A DNA stretch of 64,000 nucleotides, taken from contig CAWISL010000011.1 in assembly GCA_963838795.1 (NCBI GenBank), positions 1 to 64,000 of the forward strand, given 5' to 3'. Under the pieces are notes generated by a model. That model made no database searches and had not been told where the DNA came from. It was given only the letters and a program-made list of their open reading frames with translations. This document shows positions 51,964 through 60,377 of the stretch, piece after piece. The translations under genes and the position numbers were made by a program. Every line of letters starts with the position of its first letter. The stretch's first letter is position 1. The DNA is from JAIBJN01 sp963838795 (GTDB lineage Bacteria; Actinomycetota; Thermoleophilia; Gaiellales; Gaiellaceae).

Positions 51964-53316
51964 GTGAGCCCCCAGCGCCGGATCGCGCTCGTCTCGGTCG
52001 CGGCCGCGATCGTGCTCATCGCCGTGAAGCTCGTTACCGGCCTCGCGACCGGGAGCCTGGGCCTGCTCTCGGAGGCGGCGCACTCCGGGACCGATCTGGT
52101 CGCCGCCCTCCTAACCCTCTTCGCCGTGGGTGTCGCAGTACGACCGGCCGATCGCAGCCATCCCTACGGCCATGGCAAGGCCGAGCACCTGGCGGCCCTG
52201 GCCGAGGCCTCCTTCCTGGTGCTCGTCTCCCTGCTGATCGCCGCGGCCGCGGTCCGCCGGCTCGTCGAGGGCACCTCGGATGTGGACGCCACCTGGTACG
52301 CGCTGCTCGTGATCGGCGTGGTGATCGTCATCGATGCGAGCCGCGCAGTCGTGTCGCACCGCGCCGCTCGGCGGTTCTCGAGCCCGGCGTTCGCCGCCGG
52401 CGCCCTCCACTTCGGCGGCGACCTCGCCGGCTCGACGGCCGTGCTCGTCGGGCTGCTCGCCACCCGCTCCGGATATCCGGAGGGCGACGCGATCGCGGCG
52501 CTCTTTGTCGCCGTGCTCGTCCTCGCTGCTGCCGGCCGCCTCATCCGGCGAAACGTCGACGTGCTCATGGACCAAGCGCCGGTGGACGAGGACGAGGCTG
52601 CGCGCCGCGCCATCGAGGCGTTGGGCGGGAGTGTGACCCTCAAGCGGCTGCGGATGCGGCGGGCGGCCGGTCGTCATTTCGCGGACGTCGTCATCGGCGT
52701 TCCACCGGGCGCGGCGGTCGGCCAGGGTCACGCGGCCGCCGACGCCGTCGAGGCGGCGGTTGAGCAGGCGGTGCCCGGCGCCGACGTCGTCGTCCACGTC
52801 GAGCCCGCCGAGGCCCGCGAGCTCGGCGAGCGGGCGACTGCCGCCGCGCTCCGTGTGCCCGGTGTCCGGGAGGTGCACAACGTCTCCGTGCTCGACCTCG
52901 ACGAGCGCACGGAGGTCTCGCTGCACCTCAAGCTCCCCGGCTCCCTCACGCTCGCCGAGGCGCACGAGGTCGCGGAGACGGTCGAGCGGGAGATCCTGAC
53001 CGCTGTTCCAGTCGTCGATGCCGTCCAGACGCACATCGAGCCGCTCGCCGAGCCCGCGGCTGTGAGCGCAGTGCCTGCCGGCGCGCTCGAGTCGGAGTCC
53101 GAGGCCGTGCGTGGCATCGTCCGCGACACCACTGGCGTCGAGCCGCGGGAGCTCCGCTTCCTCGCCACCGATCGCGGTCTCGTCGCCTTCCTCACCCTGG
53201 CGATGGCGCCGGAGCGGGCGCTCGCCGAGGCTCACGCGAGCGCCAGTGAGATCGAGGAGCGCATCCGCCGCGACCACCCCGAGATCGTGGACGTGATCGT
53301 CCACACCGAGCCGTGA
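51964..53316 (+). CDS. cation diffusion facilitator (CDF) family metal transporter
   Basis: This 450-residue protein has six transmembrane helices in residues 8-205. Helix II carries SEAAHSGTDLVAALL and helix V carries HFGGDLAGSTAVL, the two HxxxD pairs that bind zinc or a similar ion for proton-coupled efflux. The cytoplasmic region is much longer than usual (about 240 residues) and looks like two or three ferredoxin-like dimerisation modules in tandem (RLRMRRAAGRHFADVVIGV, VREVHNVSVLD, VEPRELRFLATDRGLVAFL). The GTG start is at 51964. Confidence 0.9.
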   Translation: MSPQRRIALVSVAAAIVLIAVKLVTGLATGSLGLLSEAAHSGTDLVAALLTLFAVGVAVRPADRSHPYGHGKAEHLAALAEASFLVLVSLLIAAAAVRRLVEGTSDVDATWYALLVIGVVIVIDASRAVVSHRAARRFSSPAFAAGALHFGGDLAGSTAVLVGLLATRSGYPEGDAIAALFVAVLVLAAAGRLIRRNVDVLMDQAPVDEDEAARRAIEALGGSVTLKRLRMRRAAGRHFADVVIGVPPGAAVGQGHAAADAVEAAVEQAVPGADVVVHVEPAEARELGERATAAALRVPGVREVHNVSVLDLDERTEVSLHLKLPGSLTLAEAHEVAETVEREILTAVPVVDAVQTHIEPLAEPAAVSAVPAGALESESEAVRGIVRDTTGVEPRELRFLATDRGLVAFLTLAMAPERALAEAHASASEIEERIRRDHPEIVDVIVHTEP

Positions 53317-53328
53317 GCAGAAGGCTAG

Positions 53329-53448
53329 TCACGCCTCGTCCGGCTGCCACTCCTCGAGCTCGAGCCCGGAGAGCACGGCTTCGATGAGAGGTCTCTGTCC
53401 GTGGATCCCAACATGGATTCGACCGCCGAGGCATGTCGCGCGGAAGCG
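53329..53448 (-). pseudogene. C-terminal gene fragment
   Basis: A 39-codon open stretch ends LIEAVLSGLELEEWQPDEA at a TGA (53329-53331). It has coding-like composition and includes GGRIHVGIHGQRP, but there is no start codon before the upstream in-frame stop. It may be the tail of a deleted gene at the edge of the accessory patch. I do not recognise the family. Confidence 0.3.
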
Positions 53449-53480
53449 TCATGGACCCCGACCGCCGTGGGAAGTGCGCC

Positions 53481-54008
53481 CTACGGCCCAACCACACGCG
53501 TCACGAACGTCAGCTTCGCTACACCGAGGCTTCCGGTCACCTCCCAGCAGCCGGGGCCTGAGAAGATCAGCGCAGTCGACTGAAACCCACGTTTGCCATA
53601 GCCGGTTGGCACACGGGCCCGAAGCAGGCTTTCGGTCTCGTCGAGCCGTCGCCCGTCGATTGCAAGACGGCCCTTCGTCTCGCGCCACCAGCCGAACTTG
53701 ATCGCAATCGGGCCGTCTTCTTGGACGTCCTCCGCCGTGGCGTGAACGATGCCCTTGGGGTAAAGAGCAACCCACAGGGGCCCGTTGCGGTACGTAAGTT
53801 CTTCCCACGTCCCGGACCCCCAGGCTCGAACAGTGCCGACGGTCACGGGACACTTCTTGGCTGTGCCATGACCGCCCTCGGGCTCGTGGGCATCGGGCGT
53901 GCTCTGCGGGGCCTCGGAGGGTGACGCCTCCGTTGCGGAGTCACGCTCGACGCCCGTGCAGGCCGCCAGGAGCAGAACGATGAGGACAGCTGCGAGCCTC
54001 ACCAGCAC
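53481..54008 (-). CDS. secreted lipoprotein, function unknown
   Basis: The 175-residue protein has a lipobox (VLIVLLLAACTGVE), a Ser/Pro/Glu-rich linker and a C-terminal domain with IAIKFGWWRETKGRLAIDGR, GYGKRGFQSTALIF and GCWEVTGSLGVAKLTFV. This combination occurs in many actinobacterial lipoproteins without known role. The start is at 54008. It lies just outside the tRNA-derived repeat at 54098. Confidence 0.78.
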   Translation of the reverse strand: MLVRLAAVLIVLLLAACTGVERDSATEASPSEAPQSTPDAHEPEGGHGTAKKCPVTVGTVRAWGSGTWEELTYRNGPLWVALYPKGIVHATAEDVQEDGPIAIKFGWWRETKGRLAIDGRRLDETESLLRARVPTGYGKRGFQSTALIFSGPGCWEVTGSLGVAKLTFVTRVVGP

Positions 54009-54097
54009 TCACTTAACACCTTCGAGCGGATCTGAGTTCCGAGCCGAGAGGCTCAGAGGCTCGGCGCCTCGAGTGCCGGCCTCGGCGGGGCTAGATC

Positions 54098-54116
54098 GGG
54101 AGGTAGGACTCGAACC
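54098..54116 (-). repeat. tRNA 3'-end fragment, possible attachment site remnant
   Basis: Nineteen bases match the T-arm and acceptor 3' strand of tRNA-Tyr (55988-56006) with one difference, in the same orientation. The remaining upstream bases do not fold into a good tRNA. This is the geometry left by integration into the 3' end of tRNA-Tyr, with the tRNA at one edge and a partial copy at the other, 1.9 kb away. A decayed tRNA pseudogene is the alternative. Confidence 0.5.
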
Positions 54117-54178
54117 CGACGCCCCGAGCAGCAGAGATTCGCCTTGGACCTCTTCAGCTCACGGGACGTATCTCAAGC

Positions 54179-54805
54179 GTGCGCGGATACTTGAGCATTT
54201 CCACGCTCTGTTTCGTGCTTGGAGTCTCGGCCTGTGGAGGAGTGCCCGCTGGCGAGCAAGGAGGCACCACCATGAAGGCCGCGACCGGCCAGACCGACTC
54301 GGGCGCTGCCGAGGCGCTCGACTGGACGACGTACGCCATTCCCGAGGCCGGCCTCACCGGCTCGTATCCGTCGAGCTGGACGCGTTCGATTGACCCACTC
54401 ATGCCCTCGCTCGCGGATCCGAGAGAGCTCGTCGCCTTCAGCACGTTCTCCGCCCGCCCGGGCGGTGAAAACTGCGCCCACATGCCGGAGAACGCCATCG
54501 AGGACATGGGGCCGACGGATGCTCTGGTCGTCATCGAGGAGCGCCGCGGCGACCCCGAAGACGGCACAGTCACTCGCGCGGACTATCCAAAGCGACCCGG
54601 ACAGTTCGGGCCGAGCCACGGCTATCGCAGCGAGGCGGTCGACTGCCTCGACCGGCGCAAGGCGTTCTTCGATCGCTTCATCCCCTTCAGCGACTCTGGC
54701 CGGCGCTTCTATGCCTACGTCGCCTTTGGACCTGACGCGCCGACGGCGATCAGGACGCAGGCCTGGACGATCCTCGACCGCCTCGACATCGAGACGTCCG
54801 GCTAA
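54179..54805 (+). CDS. secreted lipoprotein, function unknown
   Basis: The 208-residue protein has a lipobox (TLCFVLGVSACGGV) and a soluble domain with TGSYPSSWTRSI and RRFYAYVAFGPDAPTAIR segments, the latter like PsbP/LpqN-type proteins that begin with a Y-P-x-x-W motif. The GTG start is at 54179. It lies inside the patch bounded by the tRNA-derived repeats. Function not known. Confidence 0.75.
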   Translation: MRGYLSISTLCFVLGVSACGGVPAGEQGGTTMKAATGQTDSGAAEALDWTTYAIPEAGLTGSYPSSWTRSIDPLMPSLADPRELVAFSTFSARPGGENCAHMPENAIEDMGPTDALVVIEERRGDPEDGTVTRADYPKRPGQFGPSHGYRSEAVDCLDRRKAFFDRFIPFSDSGRRFYAYVAFGPDAPTAIRTQAWTILDRLDIETSG

Positions 54806-54954
54806 GCCGTGGCGCAGGCCGGCCGGTGTCGGCTGATCAGCCCTCACCCTCGCCGCGAGCTGTGCGAAGGTTAGGCCGTGCGAGGACGCGGCCCGATCCA
54901 ACGATGGGGCCACTATCGACTACGGTGCGCGACACGCAGTGTCGGGGACTGACT

Positions 54955-55422
54955 GTGGACTTGACGATTGAGCGGGTATCGGTCGCAACCGATGAGATTC
55001 GGCAACTCGTGGCCGAGTTGGATGCGGCTCTCTCCGGTCCGTACCTGCCGGAGCAGCATCACTACCTTCCGTTCGAGCAGCTCTTCGACGGCAATGTGAG
55101 CTTCTTCGCCGCGCGGGTCGACGGCGTTGCCGTGGGCTGCGGCGGCGTCGCCTACTACGACGGTTTCGCCGAGGTGAAGCGCATGTACACGCGGCCGACA
55201 GCAAGGCGGCAGGGCATCGCGGCGGCCGTGCTCCGGCAGCTGGAAGGAGAGGCGAAGAGAGCCGGCTACTCGCTTCTCCGGCTCGAGACCGGCATGTACC
55301 AGGCCGAAGCCATTGCGTTCTACGAGCGTGAGGGCTTCGAGCGATGCGATGCCTTTGGCGAGTACGCAAGCATGTCCCCGCAAGCAATCGAGACGAGTGT
55401 CTTCTACGAAAAGCCGCTCTGA
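54955..55422 (+). CDS. GNAT family N-acetyltransferase
   Basis: This 155-residue acetyltransferase has the GNAT core: VGCGGVAYYDGFAEVKRMYT forms strands 4 and 5, RRQGIAAAVLRQLE is the acetyl-CoA pyrophosphate loop, and AIAFYEREGFERC is the final motif. The start is taken as GTG 54955; earlier candidates add a non-conserved N-terminus. It probably acetylates a small amine or a protein N-terminus. It lies in the tRNA-bounded patch, where single-gene cargo is common. Confidence 0.87.
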   Translation: MDLTIERVSVATDEIRQLVAELDAALSGPYLPEQHHYLPFEQLFDGNVSFFAARVDGVAVGCGGVAYYDGFAEVKRMYTRPTARRQGIAAAVLRQLEGEAKRAGYSLLRLETGMYQAEAIAFYEREGFERCDAFGEYASMSPQAIETSVFYEKPL

Positions 55423-55482
55423 GAACGATCGGCCTTCCGACCCGCTGGCTCGACGGCCGTCCCCCGTCCCCACGAGACTGGA

Positions 55483-55794
55483 TCAGCCGACCCAGGCGGC
55501 GGATTTCGCCGTGAGCTTCCAGATTGTTCCGCGACTCCGGTCGTACTGGATCACGACGGACGAGTGCGGACGGCACGTCCGATAGCTGCGGACTTGGGAG
55601 GCGAATCCTCCTCCCTTCGCTCCTCCGATCTTTCGTCCATCCGTATCGAAGATTCGATGGACGCGTGCGATCGAGGCGTCCTTATGCACGGCTCGATACT
55701 CGGAGCGCGTGATGCATCCAGGGGTATCCGCCGCCGCGAGCGGGGCGAACGCGAGCGCGACGAGCGCGAGCGCGATCGCGGATAGGAACCTCAT
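55483..55794 (-). CDS. small secreted hypothetical protein
   Basis: This 103-residue protein has a signal peptide (AIALALVALAFAPLAAA) and a mature domain with two cysteines (TPGCITRSEY and YRTCRPHSS), the segment ARVHRIFDTDGRK and a C-terminal GTIWKLTAKSAAW. Similar short exported proteins occur in Streptomyces and relatives. GGAGGACGGA precedes the ATG. Function not known. Confidence 0.75.
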   Translation of the reverse strand: MRFLSAIALALVALAFAPLAAADTPGCITRSEYRAVHKDASIARVHRIFDTDGRKIGGAKGGGFASQVRSYRTCRPHSSVVIQYDRSRGTIWKLTAKSAAWVG

Positions 55795-55934
55795 TCCGTC
55801 CTCCTCTTCCCTCTAACCGAGAGGGAGGCTGGCACAACGATCGGACGAGGCTCCTCCCTCGTTCAAGGAGCGCGTCCCTCCGGGCACGATCATCGACCAA
55901 GTCTCCGTACTCGCATCTCCAGGGCTTTCCGGAA

Positions 55935-55966
55935 CGCATGAACCGCTCGGTTGAGCGGTTCATGCG
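55935..55966. terminator. 14-bp perfect hairpin downstream of tRNA-Tyr
   Basis: CGCATGAACCGCTC and its complement flank a GGTT loop. It lies 19 bp beyond the 3' end of tRNA-Tyr in its direction of transcription, so it is probably that gene's terminator. No strong U-run follows. Confidence 0.65.
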
Positions 55967-55984
55967 CGACTAAGAGGCTCCAGA

Positions 55985-56066
55985 TGGGGGAGGTAGGATT
56001 CGAACCTACGTAGGCTGAGCCAACGGGTTTACAGCCCGTCCCCTTTGGCCACTCGGGTACTCCCCC
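55985..56066 (-). tRNA. tRNA-Tyr (anticodon GTA)
   Basis: The minus strand folds into a class II tRNA of 82 nt with acceptor stem GGGGGAG/CTCCCCC and discriminator A, D-arm CCGAGTGGCCAAAGGGG, anticodon GTA at 56032-56030 in GGGCTGTAAACCC, a long variable arm and T-arm GTAGGTTCGAATCCTAC. A long variable arm with GTA is the normal bacterial tRNA-Tyr. CCA is not encoded. A copy of its 3' end at 54098 suggests past use as an integration site. Confidence 0.95.
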
Positions 56067-56087
56067 GCGGCGGCCTCAGTGTAGCCA

Positions 56088-56253
56088 AGAGCCCCTAGCA
56101 GAATGAGAAGCGGCGCCGCCTGGCCGCGCTGGGCGGCCCGAGGCGGCGTCCTCGGTCGCGCCCATACCTCCTCCGGTATGAGCGCTCCCTGCGTCCTTGC
56201 CTCGAACCACCCATCGCACCCAGTCGGCGGGCAATCATTCCGTTAGGGGCTCT
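56088..56253. repeat. palindromic repeat element, second full copy
   Basis: This element lies between tRNA-Tyr and pilT. Its outer ends are an 18-bp inverted repeat (AGAGCCCCTAGCAGAATG, 2 mismatches). Its core shares CCGAGG...CCTCGGTCGCGCCC and GAGCGCTC.CTGCGTCCTTG.CTCG with the 49475 element. The second hairpin here is CATACC/GGTATG against CGTAGC/GCTACG there: two compensatory base-pair changes, showing that the structure is conserved. The ends differ from the other copies, so only the core is common. Confidence 0.72.
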
Positions 56254-56317
56254 GAGCCCGATCCCCCCTTTGAGCTAAAGCGGCTTCCGACGGCCCGCCG
56301 ATGCCGTCCACGTCGTC

Positions 56318-57520
56318 ATGAACCTGGACGAACTGCTGGCACGCGTCATCGACGCTGGAGGAAGCGACATGCACCTGAAGGTGTCCTCTCCGGCCATGGT
56401 CCGGGTCGACGGCGACCTTCAGCCCCTCGAGCAGCGGCTGCTCACGGACTCCGACCTCGAGACCGTCCTCCTGCTCGTCACCGACCGTTCGCCCGCGAAG
56501 CGGGAGCTGTTTCTCGAGTCGGGCGACCTCGACACCTCGTACCTCGCGGACGGAATCGGGCGCTTCCGCGTCAACGGCTTCCGGCAGCGCGGCTCCATCT
56601 CGTTCGCGTTCCGCTTCGTGCCCAAGGAGATCCCGAGTTTCGAGCGCCTCGGCCTACCCGAGGGCGTGGCCAAGCTGGCCGAGGAGCACCGCGGCCTCGT
56701 CCTCGTCACGGGGGCGACCGGGTCCGGGAAGTCGACGACGCTCGCGGCGATGCTCAACTGGATCAACCGCAACCGCAAGCAGCACATCGTCACGATCGAG
56801 GACCCGATCGAGTTCATCCACGACGACTGGGCCTCGATCGTCAACCAGCGAGAGGTGGGGCTCGACACCGAGTCCTTCAAGCAGGCCCTCCGGCGCGTGC
56901 TGCGGCAGGACCCCGACGTGATCCTCATCGGGGAGCTGCGCGACGAGGAGACGACCCAGACGGCGCTCCAGGCGGCGGAGTCCGGGCACCTCGTCTTCTC
57001 GACGCTACACACCCTGGACGCGGCCGAGACGATCGGCCGGCTCGTTGAGTTTTACCCGCCGCAGAAGCAGATGATGGTGCGGGAGATCCTCGCCGGGGTC
57101 CTGCGGGGCGTCGTCAGCCAGCGCCTCGTCCCTCGCAAGGTCGGCGGCCGCGTCGCGGCCATCGAGGTGATGGTCAACACGGCGCGCATCGCCGACCTGA
57201 TCCGCGAGCCGGAGAAGACTCACGGCCTCACGGAGGCGATCGAGGACGGCGCCTACCACAAGATGCAGAGCTTCTCTCAGCACCTCGTCCAGCTCGTCGT
57301 CGACGACGTCGTCGAGCTCGAGGTCGCTGCGGCGGCGGCCACCAACCGCCACGACTTCGAGATCGCGGTCGAGCAGGCAGTGCGCGCGAAGCGCGTCGCC
57401 GAGGAGGGCAAGACCGTCGCCGTCGACTTTTCGAGCCTGGCGGAGGACGAGACCGAGCCGGAGCCCGAGCCGGAAGCGGAGCCCGCGCCCGGCCTTCGGC
57501 TGGCGACGTCGGATCAATGA
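56318..57520 (+). CDS. pilT: twitching motility retraction ATPase PilT
   Basis: This 400-residue PilT has the N-terminal PAS-like region (VIDAGGSDMHLKVSSPAMVR), Walker A GATGSGKSTTLAAM near residue 135, the Asp box IEDPIEFIHDD, Walker B DPDVILIGELRD, the His box SGHLVFSTLHTLDAAETI and a PilT-type AIEDGAYHKMQSF tail motif in place of AIRNLIRE. A proline/glutamate-rich tail of about 25 residues is added. It powers pilus retraction. It overlaps the next gene by 4 bp (ATGA), so the peptidoglycan hydrolase is co-expressed with it. Confidence 0.93.
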   Translation: MNLDELLARVIDAGGSDMHLKVSSPAMVRVDGDLQPLEQRLLTDSDLETVLLLVTDRSPAKRELFLESGDLDTSYLADGIGRFRVNGFRQRGSISFAFRFVPKEIPSFERLGLPEGVAKLAEEHRGLVLVTGATGSGKSTTLAAMLNWINRNRKQHIVTIEDPIEFIHDDWASIVNQREVGLDTESFKQALRRVLRQDPDVILIGELRDEETTQTALQAAESGHLVFSTLHTLDAAETIGRLVEFYPPQKQMMVREILAGVLRGVVSQRLVPRKVGGRVAAIEVMVNTARIADLIREPEKTHGLTEAIEDGAYHKMQSFSQHLVQLVVDDVVELEVAAAAATNRHDFEIAVEQAVRAKRVAEEGKTVAVDFSSLAEDETEPEPEPEAEPAPGLRLATSDQ

Positions 57521-59391
57521 CCCGCGTCGTCGCCGTCCTGGCCGCCGTGCTCGCGCTGGCGGCGATTCCCGCAGCCTCCGGCCAGCTGGCCGGGTCCCCG
57601 CGAAGCCTGCCCAGCTACAAGGTTCCCAACTCACCGGGCTCGATCCGCGTCCCGTCGCTCTCGCGGCCTCCGGCGCGCCCCGAGGTTCGCTCCTATGAGC
57701 AGCTGGTCACGCTGTGGAAGCAAGCGGGCGCAGGCTACGGCGTCCCCTGGCAGGTGCTCGGGGCGATCAACAAGATCGAGTCGGGCTACGGACAGAACAT
57801 GGGGCCGAGCTCCGCCGGCGCAGCCGGGTGGATGCAGTTCATCCCTTCGACCTGGATGCGCTGGGGCATGGACGCGGACGGCGACGGGCTGGCCAACCCA
57901 TGGGATCCGGAGGACGCCGTCTTCGCGGCGGCCCGCTACCTCGCCGCCGCCGGCGCCCACGAGAGCATCGAGCGCGCGATCTTCGCCTACAACCATGCGC
58001 AGTGGTATGTCGACGACGTGCTCGCCCTGGCGGCGACCCTCGGCAACGCCCCGTTCACCCCGGGCCCGCCGACGGCGCTCGCGGCAGCCGCGGGACCGGA
58101 TCTCGGCGCCAGGCTGGAGCGGACTCGCGCGCGCGTTCAACAGCTTTCCGACGCGCTCGACCGCGCGCTCGGCAAGGTGGGCGCGCGGGACTGGCAGCGG
58201 CTCCGGCTCGAGCGGCGCCTCGGCAACCCGAGCCTGACGGACGCACAGTTCGCCCAGCTGGACGCCCGGCTCTCGGAGCTCGGTGACGTCGAGCGCGCCT
58301 CGCGGGCCATGATCGACCGGCTTCGAGCTCGCTTCGCCGAGGCCGTCGAAGCGCTGAAGGAGGTGAAAGCGGCGCAGGAGGCTGCCGCGCTCGGTACCGG
58401 CCTTGCGGGAGGCGGGTACGTCTTCCCGGTCGCCGGGGAGGCGTCCTTCTCGGACGATTTCGGCGTGCCGCGCACGACGACCTGGCATCACGGGAACGAC
58501 ATCTTCGCCCCCCTCGGAACACCGCTCGTCGCCGTCGCGGACGGGTCGCTCTTCAACGTCGGCTGGAACGACGTCGGCGGCAACCGCCTCTGGCTCCGCG
58601 ACCTCTCCGGCAACGAGTTCTACTACGCGCACCTCGCGGGCTTCACCCCGCTCGCCCGCGACGGCGCCGTCGTGCGCGCGGGCGACGTGATCGGCTTCGT
58701 GGGCGCGACCGGCGACGCGGTCGGCACGTCGCCGCACCTCCACTTCGAGATCCACCCGCCCGAGCTGAGCGAGCAGGGCTACGACGGGGTCGTCAACCCC
58801 TATCCGTACCTGGTCGCCTGGAGGGCGGGAGCCGCCGCGGGCGGCCAGCAGTCCTTCGACGGCTGGGTCTTCCCCGTAGGCGGCGGGGCGGCGAACGTCT
58901 CGACCGCTCATACGCATCACGACTACCCGGCGGCCGACATCGCGGCGCCGTCCGGAGCGCCCCTCTATGCCCTGCACGACGCCGTCGTCACCCATGTCTT
59001 CCCGACTGACTCCGGCAAGTGCGGGATCGGGCTCATTCTGCGAGCGACCACCGGCGAGGAGTTCCTCTACTGCCACCTCTCCTCGCTCGACCCCGTCGTC
59101 GTCCGCGGCAAGGCGCTCCGTGCCGGCCAGCTCGTCGGTCGCGTCGGCTCCACGGGCAACTCCACAGGCCCGCACCTCCATCTTCAGTTCGTGCCGACCG
59201 CGGGCTACCCGCAGGCCGAGCCCTGGTTCCAGGCCTTCGCCGGCATTGCCTTCCGGTGGCAGGACGGAGCGACTCCGGACCGCTCCGAGGCGGTGGCGAT
59301 GAACGGCCTCAAGCAGGTCGCCGCGGCGCCCGGCCAGCGGATCGTGAAGGTGATCCGCAAGCGGGTCATCCGCTACACGACTACCGGCTAG
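57517..59391 (+). CDS. exported lytic transglycosylase with two M23 peptidase domains
   Basis: This 624-residue protein has, in order, a signal peptide (VVAVLAAVLALAAIPAAS), an SLT-type lytic transglycosylase domain (about 55-165) with the catalytic glutamate in NKIESGYGQNMG and AAGWMQFIPSTWMRWG, a coiled-coil stretch (190-290), a first M23 domain (300-440; HHGNDIFAPLGTP and SPHLHFEIHP) and a second M23 domain (450-575; HHDYPAADIAAPSG and GPHLHLQFVP). It would cut both glycan and peptide in peptidoglycan. Coupling to pilT suggests it opens the wall for pilus assembly. Two M23 domains plus SLT in one chain is unusual. Confidence 0.9.
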   Translation: MTRVVAVLAAVLALAAIPAASGQLAGSPRSLPSYKVPNSPGSIRVPSLSRPPARPEVRSYEQLVTLWKQAGAGYGVPWQVLGAINKIESGYGQNMGPSSAGAAGWMQFIPSTWMRWGMDADGDGLANPWDPEDAVFAAARYLAAAGAHESIERAIFAYNHAQWYVDDVLALAATLGNAPFTPGPPTALAAAAGPDLGARLERTRARVQQLSDALDRALGKVGARDWQRLRLERRLGNPSLTDAQFAQLDARLSELGDVERASRAMIDRLRARFAEAVEALKEVKAAQEAAALGTGLAGGGYVFPVAGEASFSDDFGVPRTTTWHHGNDIFAPLGTPLVAVADGSLFNVGWNDVGGNRLWLRDLSGNEFYYAHLAGFTPLARDGAVVRAGDVIGFVGATGDAVGTSPHLHFEIHPPELSEQGYDGVVNPYPYLVAWRAGAAAGGQQSFDGWVFPVGGGAANVSTAHTHHDYPAADIAAPSGAPLYALHDAVVTHVFPTDSGKCGIGLILRATTGEEFLYCHLSSLDPVVVRGKALRAGQLVGRVGSTGNSTGPHLHLQFVPTAGYPQAEPWFQAFAGIAFRWQDGATPDRSEAVAMNGLKQVAAAPGQRIVKVIRKRVIRYTTTG

Positions 59392-59459
59392 TCCACGCAT
59401 ACCGCTCGCATACCGCGAAGGGGCTTGATCTTTCGCCCTCGGCTGCCGATTGGGACTGC

Positions 59460-60374
59460 ATGGCGGCCCGTCTAGCTATGCTCGCCCCGCGCCTGATCGC
59501 TCTCGTCGTGATCTGGCTGCTCGCGGCCGCCAGCTGGACGCTCGCGGCCGGTGGTCCCCAGGACTCGGGAACGGCCACGACCGCGCCCACGGCAGGCGAG
59601 CCCGCTCAGCCCGAGATCATCGTCGTCCCCGACGTCAAGCGCCAGGCCTACGTCTTCGCGAAGGGCATCCTGCAGGACGAAGGCTTCGCGTGGCAGGTCA
59701 AGGGCGCCGTGAAGGGCTTCGCCGCCAACACGGTCGCAACCCAGTCGCCCGCCGCGGGCACGCGGGTCGTTGACAACGGCGCCCCCCTCGTCGTCGTCAC
59801 GCTCTCCCGGAGCACCGAGTACGCGGAGCGGGGCGTGCCCGAGAACGCGTCTCCGTACGAAGGCACGCCGATCGTCCTCATGAGCGAATGGCAGGCAGAG
59901 CAGCCTCCGGCCGAGACCGCTCCAGCCCCGGCGACCACCGCGCCGGCGCCAGCGACGACCGCCCCGGCCCCGACGACGACCGCTCCGGCGCCGACCACGA
60001 CGGCCGCGACGCCGCCCGCTCCTGCGCCGCCGCCCACCCCCAAGCCGCAGCAGGGCTATCGCACCCCGGACTTCGTCGTCGCGGGGGCCCCGGGCGAGCC
60101 CGCCGACGAGATGCCGCTCCCGCAGCGCGCGAAGAACCTCGGGCGCCGCGTGGCCTCGCTCACCGCCCGCCCCGGGGAGAAGTTCGTGGGGCACTGGCTC
60201 TACCAGCACGCCTGGATCGTCACGGGAGCCGGCTTCGGCTGGGCCAACGGCGACGAGGCGCTGCGCACCCTCGTTCAGGTCGACCGCAGCCTGTACGTCC
60301 GATTCGGCTTCGGCGCCAAGAGCGAGCAGGTCGCCCGCAGGATGCTCGCCTGGGTCGAGATCCAGAAAGGCTGA
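59460..60374 (+). CDS. membrane-anchored PASTA-domain protein
   Basis: The 304-residue protein has one N-terminal hydrophobic segment (LIALVVIWLLAAASWTLA), a PASTA-like domain (VVPDVKRQAYVFAKGILQDE to TVATQSPAAGTRV, about 55-120), a proline/threonine linker built from four 7-residue repeats, and a C-terminal domain with KFVGHWLYQHAWIVTGAGFG. PASTA domains bind peptidoglycan or beta-lactam-like ligands. It lies between the wall hydrolase and the prepilin genes and may anchor the pilus machine to the wall. The start is ATG 59460 or 59478. Confidence 0.8.
   Translation: MAARLAMLAPRLIALVVIWLLAAASWTLAAGGPQDSGTATTAPTAGEPAQPEIIVVPDVKRQAYVFAKGILQDEGFAWQVKGAVKGFAANTVATQSPAAGTRVVDNGAPLVVVTLSRSTEYAERGVPENASPYEGTPIVLMSEWQAEQPPAETAPAPATTAPAPATTAPAPTTTAPAPTTTAATPPAPAPPPTPKPQQGYRTPDFVVAGAPGEPADEMPLPQRAKNLGRRVASLTARPGEKFVGHWLYQHAWIVTGAGFGWANGDEALRTLVQVDRSLYVRFGFGAKSEQVARRMLAWVEIQKG
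59916..59999 (+). repeat. four 21-bp coding repeats
   Basis: Four imperfect 21-bp units encode T-A-P-A-P-(A/T)-T repeats in the PASTA protein linker. Such repeats can change number by slippage and would alter linker length. Confidence 0.8.
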
Positions 60375-60377
60375 CCC

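Noticed and set aside
54098..54175. A complete second tRNA gene
   Set aside because: The T-arm and 3' acceptor strand match a tRNA, but the 5' acceptor strand, anticodon arm and stem pairing are absent; treated as a fragment.
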